From: Stappia stellulata
GTDB lineage: Bacteria; Pseudomonadota; Alphaproteobacteria; Rhizobiales; Stappiaceae
Assembly (NCBI RefSeq): GCF_020176715.1
Contig: NZ_JAIVMF010000002.1
Span: 310,001 to 374,000, forward strand
DNA length: 64,000 nucleotides
Direction of reading: 5' to 3'
A model generated the notes under the pieces. The model worked only from the letters and a program-made list of their open reading frames with translations, was not told the DNA's origin and made no database searches. Of the stretch, positions 44,553 through 53,611 are shown piece after piece (the stretch's first letter is position 1; the number at the start of each line of letters is the position of its first letter). The translations under genes were made by a program, and so were the position numbers.

Positions 44553-46130
44553 ATGGTGCTGGCCAACAACGAAAAGGGACGCTTGATGGCGCGCTGGATG
44601 AAGATGCGGGAGAGCAACATTGCCGTGGGGATCTATCTGATCTGCGCGGCGGTGGTGATCGCCTTCAGTGTGTCGAACGCACATGTGCTGATGCGCGCCG
44701 GCGGCATCGCCGACGAGGTGCGCGCCGTCGACGAACGCGACCTCGTGCGCAACGAGGTCACCCGCCAGATCGAGATTCTCGCTCGCGACCAGTCGCAGAT
44801 CTCCCACTGGGACGAGGCGGTGCGCGCGCTGGCCTCGCGGATCGACTGGGAGTTCGTCCGCGAGGAGATGGCCGACTGGCTGTGGGACGATTTCGGCATC
44901 CAGACCACCATTGTCGTCGGACCCGACGACGTTCCGCGGGTGATGGTGTTCGAGGACGACATTCTCGCGGTGGAAGAGGCGCAGAGGCACGTCGACCTGG
45001 GCTTCGACCTGATTGCCGCCGCCCGGGAGGTCTATATGGCCAAACGGCTGCCGCGCGGAGGCCGGTTCACGATCCTCGCCCATCCCGTGCGCTCCCCGGC
45101 GCCGATCTACGTGTCCGATTTCCGCCTGATCGACGGTGACGTCAACATGATCGTCGCCCAGGCGATCGTTCCCGACGACGAGGAAACGCTGCCCGACGGG
45201 CTGCCGAATGTTTTGCTGACGCTGAAACCGCTGACCCAGCCGATGATGGAGGCCGCAGGGGAGAAACTCGGCCTCGGCAACTTCACCGTAACACCCGGCG
45301 ACCGGGTGCCGGATGGAGCGGCGTCCATGCGGGTCGGCCGCGCTGGCGATGCCGATGCGCTCTACGCGTCCTGGACGCCGTCGCGTCCGTCCGCCGTGAT
45401 CTGGGAGCAGGCGCTTCCGGTTCTCGCCGGCGTCGTCGCGCTGGCGATCCTGGCGCTCGGCGCGGTGGCGCTGCTCTACGGGCGCGCCCTGCACCGCATG
45501 CAAAAGAGCGAGGCGCGCAATCGCTTCCTCGCCCATCACGACGCCCTGACCGGATTGCCGAACCGGCTCTACTTCGACCGCCTGCTGGAAGACATCCTGA
45601 GCCGGGGCGAACAGGACAGCTGCGCGGTGCTGTGCATCGATCTCGACCGCTTCAAGGCGGTCAACGACACCTATGGCCACAGCGCCGGCGATGCCGTGCT
45701 GCGCACGGTCGCCTCCCGCATCCTGGCCGCCGTCAAGGGGCGGGGGATCGCCGCGCGCGTCGGCGGCGACGAGTTCATCGTGCTGCTTCACGAGGGGCTG
45801 GGCCGCGATGCCGTGCGGCTTCTGTGCGACGGCATCGTGGAGAGCATCTGCGCGGAGATTGAAATCGAGGGCGGACATGCGAGCGTCGGTGCCAGCATCG
45901 GCGTCGCCTGGTGGCCGGAGGATGCGCGGACCGCCAAGTCGGTGATCCGCAGCGCCGACGAGGCGCTCTACCGGGCCAAGGAAGACGGGCGCGGGCGCGC
46001 CTATCTTGCCGACGACGAGGGAGCCGGCGGCCCGGACCTTGAGAGCCGGGGCCCTGAGCAGCGGGACCCTGAGCGGCGGGACCCGGACGAGCGGATCGCG
46101 GCCCGGGTCGCGCCTCAAACGCCGAGATAG
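44553..46130 (+). CDS. Membrane CHASE4-GGDEF diguanylate cyclase
   Basis: 525 residues. TM1 is at about 23-45, a periplasmic CHASE4-type domain at 55-275 (QISHWDEAVRAL, then the MVFEDDILAVEEAQR region), TM2 at about 288-312, and a GGDEF domain at about 330-490 (HHDALTGLPNRLYFDRLLE; IDLDRFKAVNDTYGHSAGD; RVGGDEFIVLL). The active site is intact; the position of the RxxD inhibitory site reads KGRG. It synthesises c-di-GMP in response to an external cue. The last 30 residues are a charged repetitive tail (RGPEQRDPERRDPDER) encoded by 15-bp tandem repeats. The gene overlaps the convergent livF by 16 bp. ATG 44586 is an alternative start. Confidence 0.9.
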   Translation: MVLANNEKGRLMARWMKMRESNIAVGIYLICAAVVIAFSVSNAHVLMRAGGIADEVRAVDERDLVRNEVTRQIEILARDQSQISHWDEAVRALASRIDWEFVREEMADWLWDDFGIQTTIVVGPDDVPRVMVFEDDILAVEEAQRHVDLGFDLIAAAREVYMAKRLPRGGRFTILAHPVRSPAPIYVSDFRLIDGDVNMIVAQAIVPDDEETLPDGLPNVLLTLKPLTQPMMEAAGEKLGLGNFTVTPGDRVPDGAASMRVGRAGDADALYASWTPSRPSAVIWEQALPVLAGVVALAILALGAVALLYGRALHRMQKSEARNRFLAHHDALTGLPNRLYFDRLLEDILSRGEQDSCAVLCIDLDRFKAVNDTYGHSAGDAVLRTVASRILAAVKGRGIAARVGGDEFIVLLHEGLGRDAVRLLCDGIVESICAEIEIEGGHASVGASIGVAWWPEDARTAKSVIRSADEALYRAKEDGRGRAYLADDEGAGGPDLESRGPEQRDPERRDPDERIAARVAPQTPR

Positions 46131-46840
46131 GCCTCGCGCACCCGGTCGTCGGTGAGCAGTTCATTGCCGGGGCCGCTCATGGCGATCTCGCCGGTCTCGA
46201 TGACATAGCCCCGGTCGGCGATGGAAAGTGCGGCAAAGGCATTCTGCTCCACCAGGAAGATCGTCACGTCGTCAGTGTCGCGCAGCCGCGCGATGATCTC
46301 GAACACCTGGTCGACCAAGACCGGCGCCAGCCCCATGGAGGGTTCGTCGAGCAGCAGCAGTTTCGGCCGGCTCATCAGCGCGCGGCCGATGGCGAGCATC
46401 TGCTGCTGGCCGCCGGAAAGCCCGCCGGCCGGATTGCGCCGGCGCTCCTTCAGGACCGGAAACAGCCCGTAGACCCGCTCCAGATCCTCCGCGATCTCCT
46501 TGTCCTTGCGCAGATAGGCACCGAGCCGGAGATTGTCCTCGATGGTCAGCGGCGTGAAGATCTGCCGCCCTTCCGGCACCTGGGCGATACCGGCGCGCAC
46601 CCGCGCATGCGGGCTGGCCCGCGTGATGTCGGCGCCCTCGAAGGAGACGCGCCCGCCGGTGACCGGCTGGACGCCGGAGAGCGCGCGCAAGAGCGTGGTC
46701 TTGCCCGCACCGTTGCCGCCGACCAGCGCGACGATCTCGCGCGCGCCGACATGCAGCGACAACCCGTGCAGCGCCTCGATGCGGCCATAGGCGGAGGTGA
46801 GATCCGCGACGGAGAGGAGGGGGGCTTCAGTTGAGAGCAA
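46115..46840 (-). CDS. livF: Branched-chain-type ABC transporter ATPase LivF
   Basis: A 241-residue ABC ATPase. Walker A is GGNGAGKTT, the signature is LSGGQQQMLAIGRAL, Walker B is LLLLDEPSMGLAP, and the switch region is FLVEQNAFAAL, all in the LivF pattern. A TTG at 46840 has GGGAGG about 7 nt upstream and yields the usual short N-terminus; an ATG at 46861 overlapping livG by more is the alternative. It is the last gene of paaN-livKHMGF. Its 3' end overlaps the diguanylate cyclase gene on the other strand. Confidence 0.92.
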   Translation of the reverse strand: MLSTEAPLLSVADLTSAYGRIEALHGLSLHVGAREIVALVGGNGAGKTTLLRALSGVQPVTGGRVSFEGADITRASPHARVRAGIAQVPEGRQIFTPLTIEDNLRLGAYLRKDKEIAEDLERVYGLFPVLKERRRNPAGGLSGGQQQMLAIGRALMSRPKLLLLDEPSMGLAPVLVDQVFEIIARLRDTDDVTIFLVEQNAFAALSIADRGYVIETGEIAMSGPGNELLTDDRVREAYLGV

Positions 46841-47615
46841 GGTTCGCCTCCCGCGTGCCATGGGTTCCCAGATAGGCCTCGATCACCTTGGGGTTGGAGC
46901 GGATCTCCGCGCCCTTGCCTTCGGCCAGCACGCGGCCCTGGTCGAGCACCAGCACCCGGTCGGAACTCCGCATCACGAGCTTCATGTCGTGTTCCACAAG
47001 CACCACCGCGACGCCGTCGTCGGCGATGGTGCGGATCAGCTTCTCGATCTCTTCCGTCTCCACCGGATTGCAGCCGGCGGCCGGTTCGTCGAGCAGCAGC
47101 ACCTTGGGCTCGGCCGCGAGCGCGCGGGCGATTTCCAGCCGCTTCAAGGCGCCATAGGGCATGGAAGAGGCCAGCGTGTCGGCATAGTCGGCAAGCCCGA
47201 CGCGCGACAGCAGGGTGTCCGCGATCTCCGCGCTCTCCCGGTTCTGGCGCAGCGTCGAGGGGAGCGCCAGCAGATGGGCGAGGAGGCCGCGGCTTTCCTT
47301 CAGGTGGCGGCCGACCATGACGTTTTCGCGTGCCGTCATGCGGAAGAACACCTGCAGGTTCTGGAAGGTGCGCGACAGGCCGCGCTCTGCGAGCCGGTTC
47401 GGCTCCAGCGCGGTGACCGCCTCGCCGTCGAGCCGCACCTGGCCGCTCTTCGGCTGGTAGACGCCGGAGACCAGGTTGAACAGCGTGGTCTTGCCCGCGC
47501 CGTTGGGGCCGATGATGGAAAACACCTGACCGGTCTCGGCGGAAAAGGAGACATTGTCGACCGCGCGCACGCCGCCGAAGGCGATGCCGATGTCCTGGAC
47601 CGAAAGGATGCTCAT
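46827..47615 (-). CDS. livG: Branched-chain-type ABC transporter ATPase LivG
   Basis: 262 residues. Walker A GPNGAGKTT, Q-loop SRTFQNLQVFFRMTARENV, signature region SSMPYGALKRLEIARAL (with the Y-G form common in LivG), Walker B VLLLDEPAAGCNP and VLVEHDMKLVM. ATG overlaps the livM stop (ATGA) with GGAGG at the right distance. It forms the nucleotide-binding pair with LivF. Confidence 0.93.
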   Translation of the reverse strand: MSILSVQDIGIAFGGVRAVDNVSFSAETGQVFSIIGPNGAGKTTLFNLVSGVYQPKSGQVRLDGEAVTALEPNRLAERGLSRTFQNLQVFFRMTARENVMVGRHLKESRGLLAHLLALPSTLRQNRESAEIADTLLSRVGLADYADTLASSMPYGALKRLEIARALAAEPKVLLLDEPAAGCNPVETEEIEKLIRTIADDGVAVVLVEHDMKLVMRSSDRVLVLDQGRVLAEGKGAEIRSNPKVIEAYLGTHGTREANLALN

Positions 47616-48562
47616 TTGCGCCTCCGCTGGAAAAGCGCGGCGAGGCTTGGAACGATGCCGCTTCTGAGCACAATCATGATCACCATCATCATCAGGCCGA
47701 GCAGCATGTGCTCGTATTCGTGGAAGGTGGTGAGGAGTTGCGGCAGCACGACGAGGATCGCCGCGCCCGCCACCGATCCGAGGATCGAGCCCATGCCGCC
47801 GACGACCACCATGGTCACCAGCTCGATGGAATGCAGGAAGTTCGCCGTTTCCGGGGTGACGAAGCCGTTGACCAGTGCCAGCGACGACCCCGCGACGGAG
47901 GCATAGACGGCGGAGATCACGAAGACGCGGACCTTGTAGCGGGCGACGTCGATGCCGGCGACGCGGGCGGCGACCTCGGAATCGTGCAGCGCCCTGAGCG
48001 CGCGGCCCGTGGGGCTTGCCACCAGATTGACCGCGATCCACGCCCCGACGACGAGAAGCCCGCCGGTGATCCAGTACCAGGTTTCGGCGCCGCGCACCCG
48101 CCAGCCGAAGAGCGTCATCCGGCTGACCGGCATGCCGTCCGGGCCGCCCGTCAGCCAGGATTCGTTGGAGATCGCCATGGCGATCAGGATGCCGAAGCCG
48201 AGCGTCGCGACGGCGAGATAGTGGCCCTTGAGCTTCAGGATCGGGCGGCCGACGGCAAAGGCGATCAGCCCGCAGACGAGGGCGCCGGCAAGAGCCGCAA
48301 GCAGGGGGTGCAGCGAAAATTGCGCCGGAAGCACGGCGACCGCATAGGCGCCAAGGCCGAAGAAGCCGGCGTGTCCCAGGCTGACCTGACCGGCATAGCC
48401 CATCAGGAGGTTCAGCCCGATCACGGCAAGCGCGGAGATCCATACAAGGGCGGCGACCCGCAGGTAGAAGCTGGACGGCAGGGCGAAGGAGAGCGCCACG
48501 ACCAGCGCGGCGATGACGAGAGGAACCGCGAGGCGGTGGGAGAAAAGGGCCTGCATGGTCAC
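47612..48562 (-). CDS. livM: Branched-chain-type ABC transporter permease LivM
   Basis: 316-residue permease with about nine hydrophobic helices. GYAGQVSLGHAGFFGLGAYA is the LivM N-terminal signature, and the ATPase-contact loop is ARVAGIDVARYKVRVFVISA. It starts at GTG 48562, overlapping the livH stop, or at ATG 48556. It forms the membrane channel with LivH. Confidence 0.93.
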   Translation of the reverse strand: MTMQALFSHRLAVPLVIAALVVALSFALPSSFYLRVAALVWISALAVIGLNLLMGYAGQVSLGHAGFFGLGAYAVAVLPAQFSLHPLLAALAGALVCGLIAFAVGRPILKLKGHYLAVATLGFGILIAMAISNESWLTGGPDGMPVSRMTLFGWRVRGAETWYWITGGLLVVGAWIAVNLVASPTGRALRALHDSEVAARVAGIDVARYKVRVFVISAVYASVAGSSLALVNGFVTPETANFLHSIELVTMVVVGGMGSILGSVAGAAILVVLPQLLTTFHEYEHMLLGLMMMVIMIVLRSGIVPSLAALFQRRRK

Positions 48563-49431
48563 ACGCGCTCCACGCTGGCGCGGCCGAACAGGCCGCCGGG
48601 CATGACGAAGAGCACGCCGAGGATGACGATGAAGGCGATGGCGTCCTTGTAGGTGGAGGAGAGGTAGCCCGCGCCGAAAGCCTCCAGCAGGCCGACGGCG
48701 AGCCCGCCGACGATGGCGCCGAGCGGATTGCCCATGCCGCCGAGCATGGCGGCGGCGAAGCCTTTCAGCGCCAGCAGCGTGCCGATGTCGTAGCTGGTCA
48801 GCGTGATCGGCGTCACCAGAATGCCGGCGATGGCGCCGATGGCGGCGGAGACCACGAAGGAGAAGCCGACGACGAAGGAGGTGTTGATGCCGACGAGCCG
48901 CGCCGCGAGCCGGTTGGCGGCAGTCGCGAGCACCGCCTTGCCGAGCAGCGTGCGATTGAAGAAGGCCCAGAGCGCCAAGACGATGATGCCGGCGCCGGCC
49001 AGCACCCAGAAGCTTTGCGGCAGGATGGCGGCGCCGCCGAACTGGATCGGCGTGTCGCCGGAAAACGACGGCAGCGAGTGGAACTGCCGGTCGAAGACCA
49101 CCTGGGCGAGGCCGCGCAGGAAGATCGACGCGCCGATGGTGATGATGATCAGCGTCACCGGCGAGGCGCCGCGCGCCGGCTCGATCGCCAGCCGGTGCAG
49201 CGCCAGTCCGACGACCATGGCGGCGGCGATGGCGATGAGTGCGGCGAGCGGCAGCGGCACGCCGGCCGCCGTCAGGAACACGGTCGCCATGCCGCCGATC
49301 ATGACGAATTCGCCTTGCGCGAAATTCACCACGTCGGAGGCGTTGTAGATGATGGTGAAGCCGAGCGCGACCAGCGCGTAGACCGCGCCGACCGTCAGTC
49401 CGGAGACACAGAATTGCAGGAATTCGGCCAT
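48559..49431 (-). CDS. livH: Branched-chain-type ABC transporter permease LivH
   Basis: 290-residue permease. GAVYALVALGFTIIYNASDVVNFAQGEF is the LivH hallmark, followed by the ATPase-contact loop and the C-terminal GAIVGGLAVGLLEAFGAGYLSSTYKDA. It is 111 bp downstream of livK, a gap occupied by a strong hairpin. A wide range of carboxylates besides branched-chain amino acids is moved by members of this family. Confidence 0.94.
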   Translation of the reverse strand: MAEFLQFCVSGLTVGAVYALVALGFTIIYNASDVVNFAQGEFVMIGGMATVFLTAAGVPLPLAALIAIAAAMVVGLALHRLAIEPARGASPVTLIIITIGASIFLRGLAQVVFDRQFHSLPSFSGDTPIQFGGAAILPQSFWVLAGAGIIVLALWAFFNRTLLGKAVLATAANRLAARLVGINTSFVVGFSFVVSAAIGAIAGILVTPITLTSYDIGTLLALKGFAAAMLGGMGNPLGAIVGGLAVGLLEAFGAGYLSSTYKDAIAFIVILGVLFVMPGGLFGRASVERV

Positions 49432-49496
49432 GGATCCTTGCCGCCAGCTCAGGGGTGCGCGCGTCCGGGGTGCGCCGGCGCGATGCGAAAGGTGAG

Positions 49497-49527
49497 GGCC
49501 CGCCGCGCGAACCGCGCGCGGCGGGCC
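49497..49527 (-). terminator. Hairpin between livK and livH
   Basis: A perfect 13-bp stem (GGCCCGCCGCGCG / CGCGCGGCGGGCC) with a 5-nt loop, 15 bp past the livK stop on the minus strand. It is followed by CTCACC, not a T-run. Like the aapJ hairpin, it probably protects the binding-protein message or attenuates read-through. Confidence 0.65.
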
Positions 49528-49542
49528 AAAGCGTCTAGTGGG

Positions 49543-50697
49543 TTACTCGACCAGTGCCCAGTCGCCGTCCTTGATTTCCAGCATGCGGAAAGCGGAGAGG
49601 TCGAGGCCGAGGTGGTCGTCGGCCGACATGTTGACGACACCGGCGGTGCCCATGAAGCCGGAGGTCTTCTCGATCTCGTCGCGGATCGCGGCCGGATCTT
49701 CCGAGCCCGCGCGCTTCATCGCCTCGACCAGGATCATCAGCCCGTCATAGGCATGGCCGCCGAAGGTCGAGACCGGCTGGCCGGTGGCTTCCTCGTAGGC
49801 GGTCTTGTAGCCCAGGACGACGGCCTTCTGCGGGTCGCTGTCGGGGAGCTTTTCGGCGACCAGAAGGGCTGAGGCCGGCAGGCGCACGCCTTCGGCCGCA
49901 TCGCCGGCAAGGTCGATGAACGACTTGGAGGCGACGCCGTGGCTCTGGTAGAGCGGCACCTCGATGCCGAGCTGGCGGTAGTTGCGCGTCACGATGGCCG
50001 GCCCCTGGCCGAAGCCCGGATTGATCACCGCCTGCAGGCCCTCAGCCGACTTGATGTTGGTCAGCTGCGGCGTCATGTCGGAGTCCTTCGGCCCGTAGGT
50101 CTCGTCCGCGACGACTTCGATGCCGTAGCTGCCGACCACGTCGAGGCACTGGCCGCGCATCGACTTGCCGAAGCCGCCGGTGCCCGAGATCATGCCGATC
50201 TTGGCGATGCCGCGGGCCTTCATGTCGGTGAAGATCTTCTCGCAGGCCATGCGGTCGGTGTGCGGCGTCTTGAAGGTGAACTCCTTCACCGGATCGATGA
50301 TCACCACGGCGCCGGCAAGTGAGATGAAGGGAATGCCCGCATCCTCGAAGACCGGAACCATCGCCATCGTCGCGCCGGTGGTCGAACCGCCGACCATGGC
50401 AACGATGCCGTCGTCTTCCACCAGGCGGGTGGCGAAGGTGCGGGCGTTGTTGGCGTTGCCGCCGTCGTCATAGACGATCAGCTCGAGCTGCTTGCCGTTG
50501 ACGCCGCCGTCCTTGTTGATCTTGTCGACGTAAAGCTCGAGCGTCTTGGCTTCCGGATCGCCCAGGAAGGACGCGGGGCCGGTGACGGCGAGCGAGGCGC
50601 CGATCTTGATCGTGTCGGCAGCGGTTGCGGTGCCGGCGAACATCGCCGCACCGGCCAGCAGGGCAGCGCCCCCAAGGCATGTCTTCAGGTTCGTCAT
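49543..50697 (-). CDS. LivK-type ABC transporter periplasmic binding protein
   Basis: 384 residues with a Sec signal (CLGGAALLAGAAMFAGTATAA). The mature protein starts DTIKIGASLAVTGPASFLGDPE and has ELIVYDDGGNANNARTFATRLVEDDG and VAMVGGSTTGATMAM, typical of type I periplasmic binding proteins in LIV systems. It lies 98 bp after paaN on the same strand and is in the phenylacetate cluster, so the transported solute may be phenylacetate or a related aromatic acid rather than leucine; this is an inference from location. Confidence 0.9.
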   Translation of the reverse strand: MTNLKTCLGGAALLAGAAMFAGTATAADTIKIGASLAVTGPASFLGDPEAKTLELYVDKINKDGGVNGKQLELIVYDDGGNANNARTFATRLVEDDGIVAMVGGSTTGATMAMVPVFEDAGIPFISLAGAVVIIDPVKEFTFKTPHTDRMACEKIFTDMKARGIAKIGMISGTGGFGKSMRGQCLDVVGSYGIEVVADETYGPKDSDMTPQLTNIKSAEGLQAVINPGFGQGPAIVTRNYRQLGIEVPLYQSHGVASKSFIDLAGDAAEGVRLPASALLVAEKLPDSDPQKAVVLGYKTAYEEATGQPVSTFGGHAYDGLMILVEAMKRAGSEDPAAIRDEIEKTSGFMGTAGVVNMSADDHLGLDLSAFRMLEIKDGDWALVE

Positions 50698-50795
50698 GGT
50701 TTCCTCCCAGAATTGGCCCTCAGGCCAGATGCTGTTTTCACGCTTTCAAAAACGCGGTCTTTCGCGCGCCCTCCCAGACGCGCGGACCATTGGTG

Positions 50796-52457
50796 TTACG
50801 CCGCGACCGGACGGCGCAGGGTTGCCACGCGGAAGCGGTTGGCGACAAAGGCGCTGTCGCACAGACAGGCGTTGCCGGCCGGGTTCGCCCCCGTGACGTG
50901 GTAGTCGGAGAAGGCGGCGTTCTGGTTGACGAAGACGCCGCCGGTCAGATTGACCGAGAGGCCGACGCCGGCGCCGGCAAAGGCGTCCGCCGCCTCGTCG
51001 ATCACGGCCTCGTCGGTCGCATAAAGCGCTGCGGTGATCGCGCCGCGCTCGCGCGCCGAATTGGCCGCCCGCGCGATCGCGTCGGACGCATCATCGGTTG
51101 CGATGACGAAGCTGATCGGCCCGAAGCGCTCTTCCAGATAGGCGGCCTCGTCCTTGGCATCGACGGCGAGGATCAGCGGCGTCGCCGAGCGCGCCCCGTC
51201 CATGCCCTCGACGGGCGAGCTGTCGCGCACCACCCGGCCGAGCGACTTCGCCTTTTCGACCCGCTCGATGGTCGCCGGGTTCTGCACGGCACCGAGCACG
51301 CCCGCGGCGCGCTGCGGATCGCCGAGCAGCTTGTCCATGGCGATCTTGATCGCCCCGGCCACCTCGTCGAAGGACTTGTGACCGTCGTCGGTCTCGATGC
51401 CGCCGCGCGGGATGTAGATGTTCTGCGGCGCGGTGCACATCTGGCCGGAGTAGAGCGCCAGCGAGAAGGCGACGTTGCCGGCAAGGCCGCGCAGGTTGTC
51501 GGTGCCGGTGACGACGATGGAATTGACGCCGGCCTCCTCGGTGTAGACCAGCTTGTCGCGCGCGTTCTCACGCACCCAGGCGCCAAACGCCGGCGAGCCG
51601 GTGAAGTCGACGATGGCGATGTCCTTGTGCGTTACCAGATCCTTGGTGATCGGCGCGTCGGCGTCGTCGGCGGCGAGGAGCAGCACGTTCGGGTCGAAGC
51701 CGGCCTCGGCGAGCACTTCGCGGCCGATCTTCACGGTCAGCGCCAGCGGCAGGATCGCGCCCGGATGCGGCTTGACGATCACCGCATTGCCGGTGGCGAG
51801 GCTGGCGAAGAGGCCCGGATAGGTGTTCCAAGTCGGGAAGGTGGCGCAGCCGATGGCGAGCGCCACGCCGCGCGGGATCAGGCGGAAGGTCTTGTCGAGG
51901 ACGATCGGGTCCTTCGGGCCTTGCGGCTTTTCCCAGCGCACGGAGCCCGGAACCTTCGACATCTCGTCCCAGGCATAGGCGAGCGCCTCCAGCCCGCGGT
52001 CCTGCGCGTGCGGGCCGCCGGCCTGAAACGCCATCATGAAGGCCTGTCCGGAGGTGTGCATCACCGCATTGGCGAAGAGGAAGCTCTCAGCGTTGATGCG
52101 CGCCAGGATTTCCAGGCAGGCGCCCATCCGGTCCTCGACGCTTGCCGACGCCCAGCCGGTCATCGCCGCCTTGGCGGCTTTGACCAGCGTGTCCGCATCG
52201 GCCTTGGGGTAGGAAATGGCCAGATCGAGGCCATAGGGGCTGACCTCGCGGCCGACACGGCCGCCGTCGCCCGGCTGGTCGAGATCGAAGGGCTTGCCGA
52301 TCAGCGCCTTGAAGGCGGCCTCGCCATCGTCCTTGGCGGTCTCGCCATAGACCTTGCCCGAGGGCATTTCCGGATAGGCGGAAAAGAAGCCGCGGGCGTG
52401 AATTGCCGCAACCGCCTTGTCCAGCGTGTCCTTGTGCCTGTCGAAAAACGCGGCCAT
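50796..52457 (-). CDS. paaN: Phenylacetate degradation aldehyde dehydrogenase PaaN (no hydratase domain)
   Basis: 553 residues. An aldehyde dehydrogenase with catalytic Cys in SGQMCTAPQNIYIP, general base Glu in YTEEAGVNS, and the cofactor region IGCATFPTWNTYP. PaaN-type sequences start MAAFFDRHKDTLDKAV. In E. coli PaaZ the ALDH is fused to an R-specific MaoC hydratase that opens the oxepin-CoA ring; here the protein ends after the ALDH, so the hydratase must be separate and is not in this window. Its job is oxidation of the ring-opened semialdehyde. ATG 52457 has GGGAGAG upstream. First gene of the leftward paaN-liv unit. Confidence 0.92.
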   Translation of the reverse strand: MAAFFDRHKDTLDKAVAAIHARGFFSAYPEMPSGKVYGETAKDDGEAAFKALIGKPFDLDQPGDGGRVGREVSPYGLDLAISYPKADADTLVKAAKAAMTGWASASVEDRMGACLEILARINAESFLFANAVMHTSGQAFMMAFQAGGPHAQDRGLEALAYAWDEMSKVPGSVRWEKPQGPKDPIVLDKTFRLIPRGVALAIGCATFPTWNTYPGLFASLATGNAVIVKPHPGAILPLALTVKIGREVLAEAGFDPNVLLLAADDADAPITKDLVTHKDIAIVDFTGSPAFGAWVRENARDKLVYTEEAGVNSIVVTGTDNLRGLAGNVAFSLALYSGQMCTAPQNIYIPRGGIETDDGHKSFDEVAGAIKIAMDKLLGDPQRAAGVLGAVQNPATIERVEKAKSLGRVVRDSSPVEGMDGARSATPLILAVDAKDEAAYLEERFGPISFVIATDDASDAIARAANSARERGAITAALYATDEAVIDEAADAFAGAGVGLSVNLTGGVFVNQNAAFSDYHVTGANPAGNACLCDSAFVANRFRVATLRRPVAA

Positions 52458-52637
52458 GCCTCTCTCCCTGTTGCTTGCGCGCAAGACGTCCGGCTCGCGA
52501 TCCGCGAGGATCGCCCTGGCCGGTTCGCCCCTGTCGAAGCGCGCCGTCCCGGTCTGTCGCCGCGCATCTTGCGCCGCCGCTGCCGGGGTTCGATTGTTGG
52601 TGCTGCCCGTGATTGACAGCGCCCGATTGACGATCAT

Positions 52638-52666
52638 AATAATTAACCGACCGGTTGGTCAGTCAA
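52638..52666. promoter_or_regulatory. TetR-type operator inside the paaN promoter (candidate PaaR site)
   Basis: ACCGACCGGTTGGT (52646-52659) is a near-perfect palindrome with an ACCGGT core. On the minus strand TTGACT (52666-52661) and ATTATT (52643-52638) form a -35/-10 pair with a 17-nt spacer that the palindrome fills almost exactly. It lies in the 314-bp divergent region between paaN and paaG, so one bound regulator could control both units. The best candidate regulator is the TetR protein encoded at 55.6 kb. Confidence 0.6.
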
Positions 52667-52771
52667 GTGAAAAATGACAAGCGACCGTTCCGCTCACGAT
52701 CTTTCGAGGCACAAGGGTGCCGCTTGCGGGATCGCGGCGGCGCCACGGGAGAGGCAGGCAAGGGAGGCCAC

Positions 52772-53611
52772 ATGGACGAGGGACAGACGGGCGAGGGGGC
52801 GATGGATGCGCCGGTTCTCGTCGAGCGGGACGGGGGCGTGCTCGTCGTCACGCTGAACCGGCCGGACAAGCTCAATTCCTTCAACGAGGCGATGCATGCC
52901 GCGCTGCGCGATGCGCTGGACGTTGCCGAAAATGATTCGGACGTGCGCGCGCTGCTGATCACCGGGGCGGGGCGCGGCTTTTGCGCCGGCCAGGATCTCG
53001 GCGACCGGGTCGCCTCCGACGACGGCACGCCGCCAGACCTCACCCAGACCATCGAGGCCAACTACAATCCGCTGATCCGCCGGCTGAAGGCGCTGCCCAA
53101 GCCCGTGATCTGCGCCGTCAACGGCGTCGCGGCGGGTGCCGGCGCCAATATCGCGCTGGCCTGCGACATTGTGCTGGCGGCGGAAAGCGCCAAATTCATC
53201 CAGGCCTTCTCCAAGATCGGGCTGGTGCCCGATTCCGGCGGCACCTGGACGCTGCCGCACCTGGTCGGCCTGGCCCGTGCCAAGGCGCTCGCCATGCTGG
53301 CGACGCCGGTTCCGGCCCGTCAGGCCGAGGACTGGGGCATGATCTGGAAGGCCGTGCCCGATGCCGAGCTGATGGCGGAGGCGCGCGCGCTCGCCGCAAG
53401 CCTTGCCGAAGCGCCGACCTTCGGTCTCGGCCTGATCAAACAGGCGATGGAGGCTGCGACCGACAACACGCTGGATGCGCAGCTCGATCTGGAACGCGAC
53501 CTTCAGGGCCGCGCCGGTCGTTCGCCCGACTACCGCGAGGGCGTCGCCGCCTTCATGGCCAAACGCCCGCCGGTCTTCACCGGCAAGGCTCCCGACGGAG
53601 ACAAGGCATGA
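52772..53611 (+). CDS. paaG: 2-(1,2-epoxy-1,2-dihydrophenyl)acetyl-CoA isomerase PaaG
   Basis: A 279-residue crotonase-fold enzyme. VLVVTLNRPDKLNSFNEAMHAAL, ITGAGRGFCAGQDLGDR (oxyanion-hole loop) and KPVICAVNGVAAGAGANIALACDIVLA are the crotonase motifs; SKIGLVPDSGGTWTLPHLVG carries the Asp used by PaaG isomerases. It converts the ring epoxide of phenylacetyl-CoA to the oxepin. ATG 52772 follows AGGGAGG; ATG 52802 is an alternative. The stop overlaps paaI. Confidence 0.93.
   Translation: MDEGQTGEGAMDAPVLVERDGGVLVVTLNRPDKLNSFNEAMHAALRDALDVAENDSDVRALLITGAGRGFCAGQDLGDRVASDDGTPPDLTQTIEANYNPLIRRLKALPKPVICAVNGVAAGAGANIALACDIVLAAESAKFIQAFSKIGLVPDSGGTWTLPHLVGLARAKALAMLATPVPARQAEDWGMIWKAVPDAELMAEARALAASLAEAPTFGLGLIKQAMEAATDNTLDAQLDLERDLQGRAGRSPDYREGVAAFMAKRPPVFTGKAPDGDKA

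Noticed and set aside
50796-52457. Bifunctional PaaZ (ALDH plus MaoC hydratase)
   Set aside because: The protein ends after the aldehyde dehydrogenase part; there is no hotdog hydratase sequence in the frame or directly next to it.
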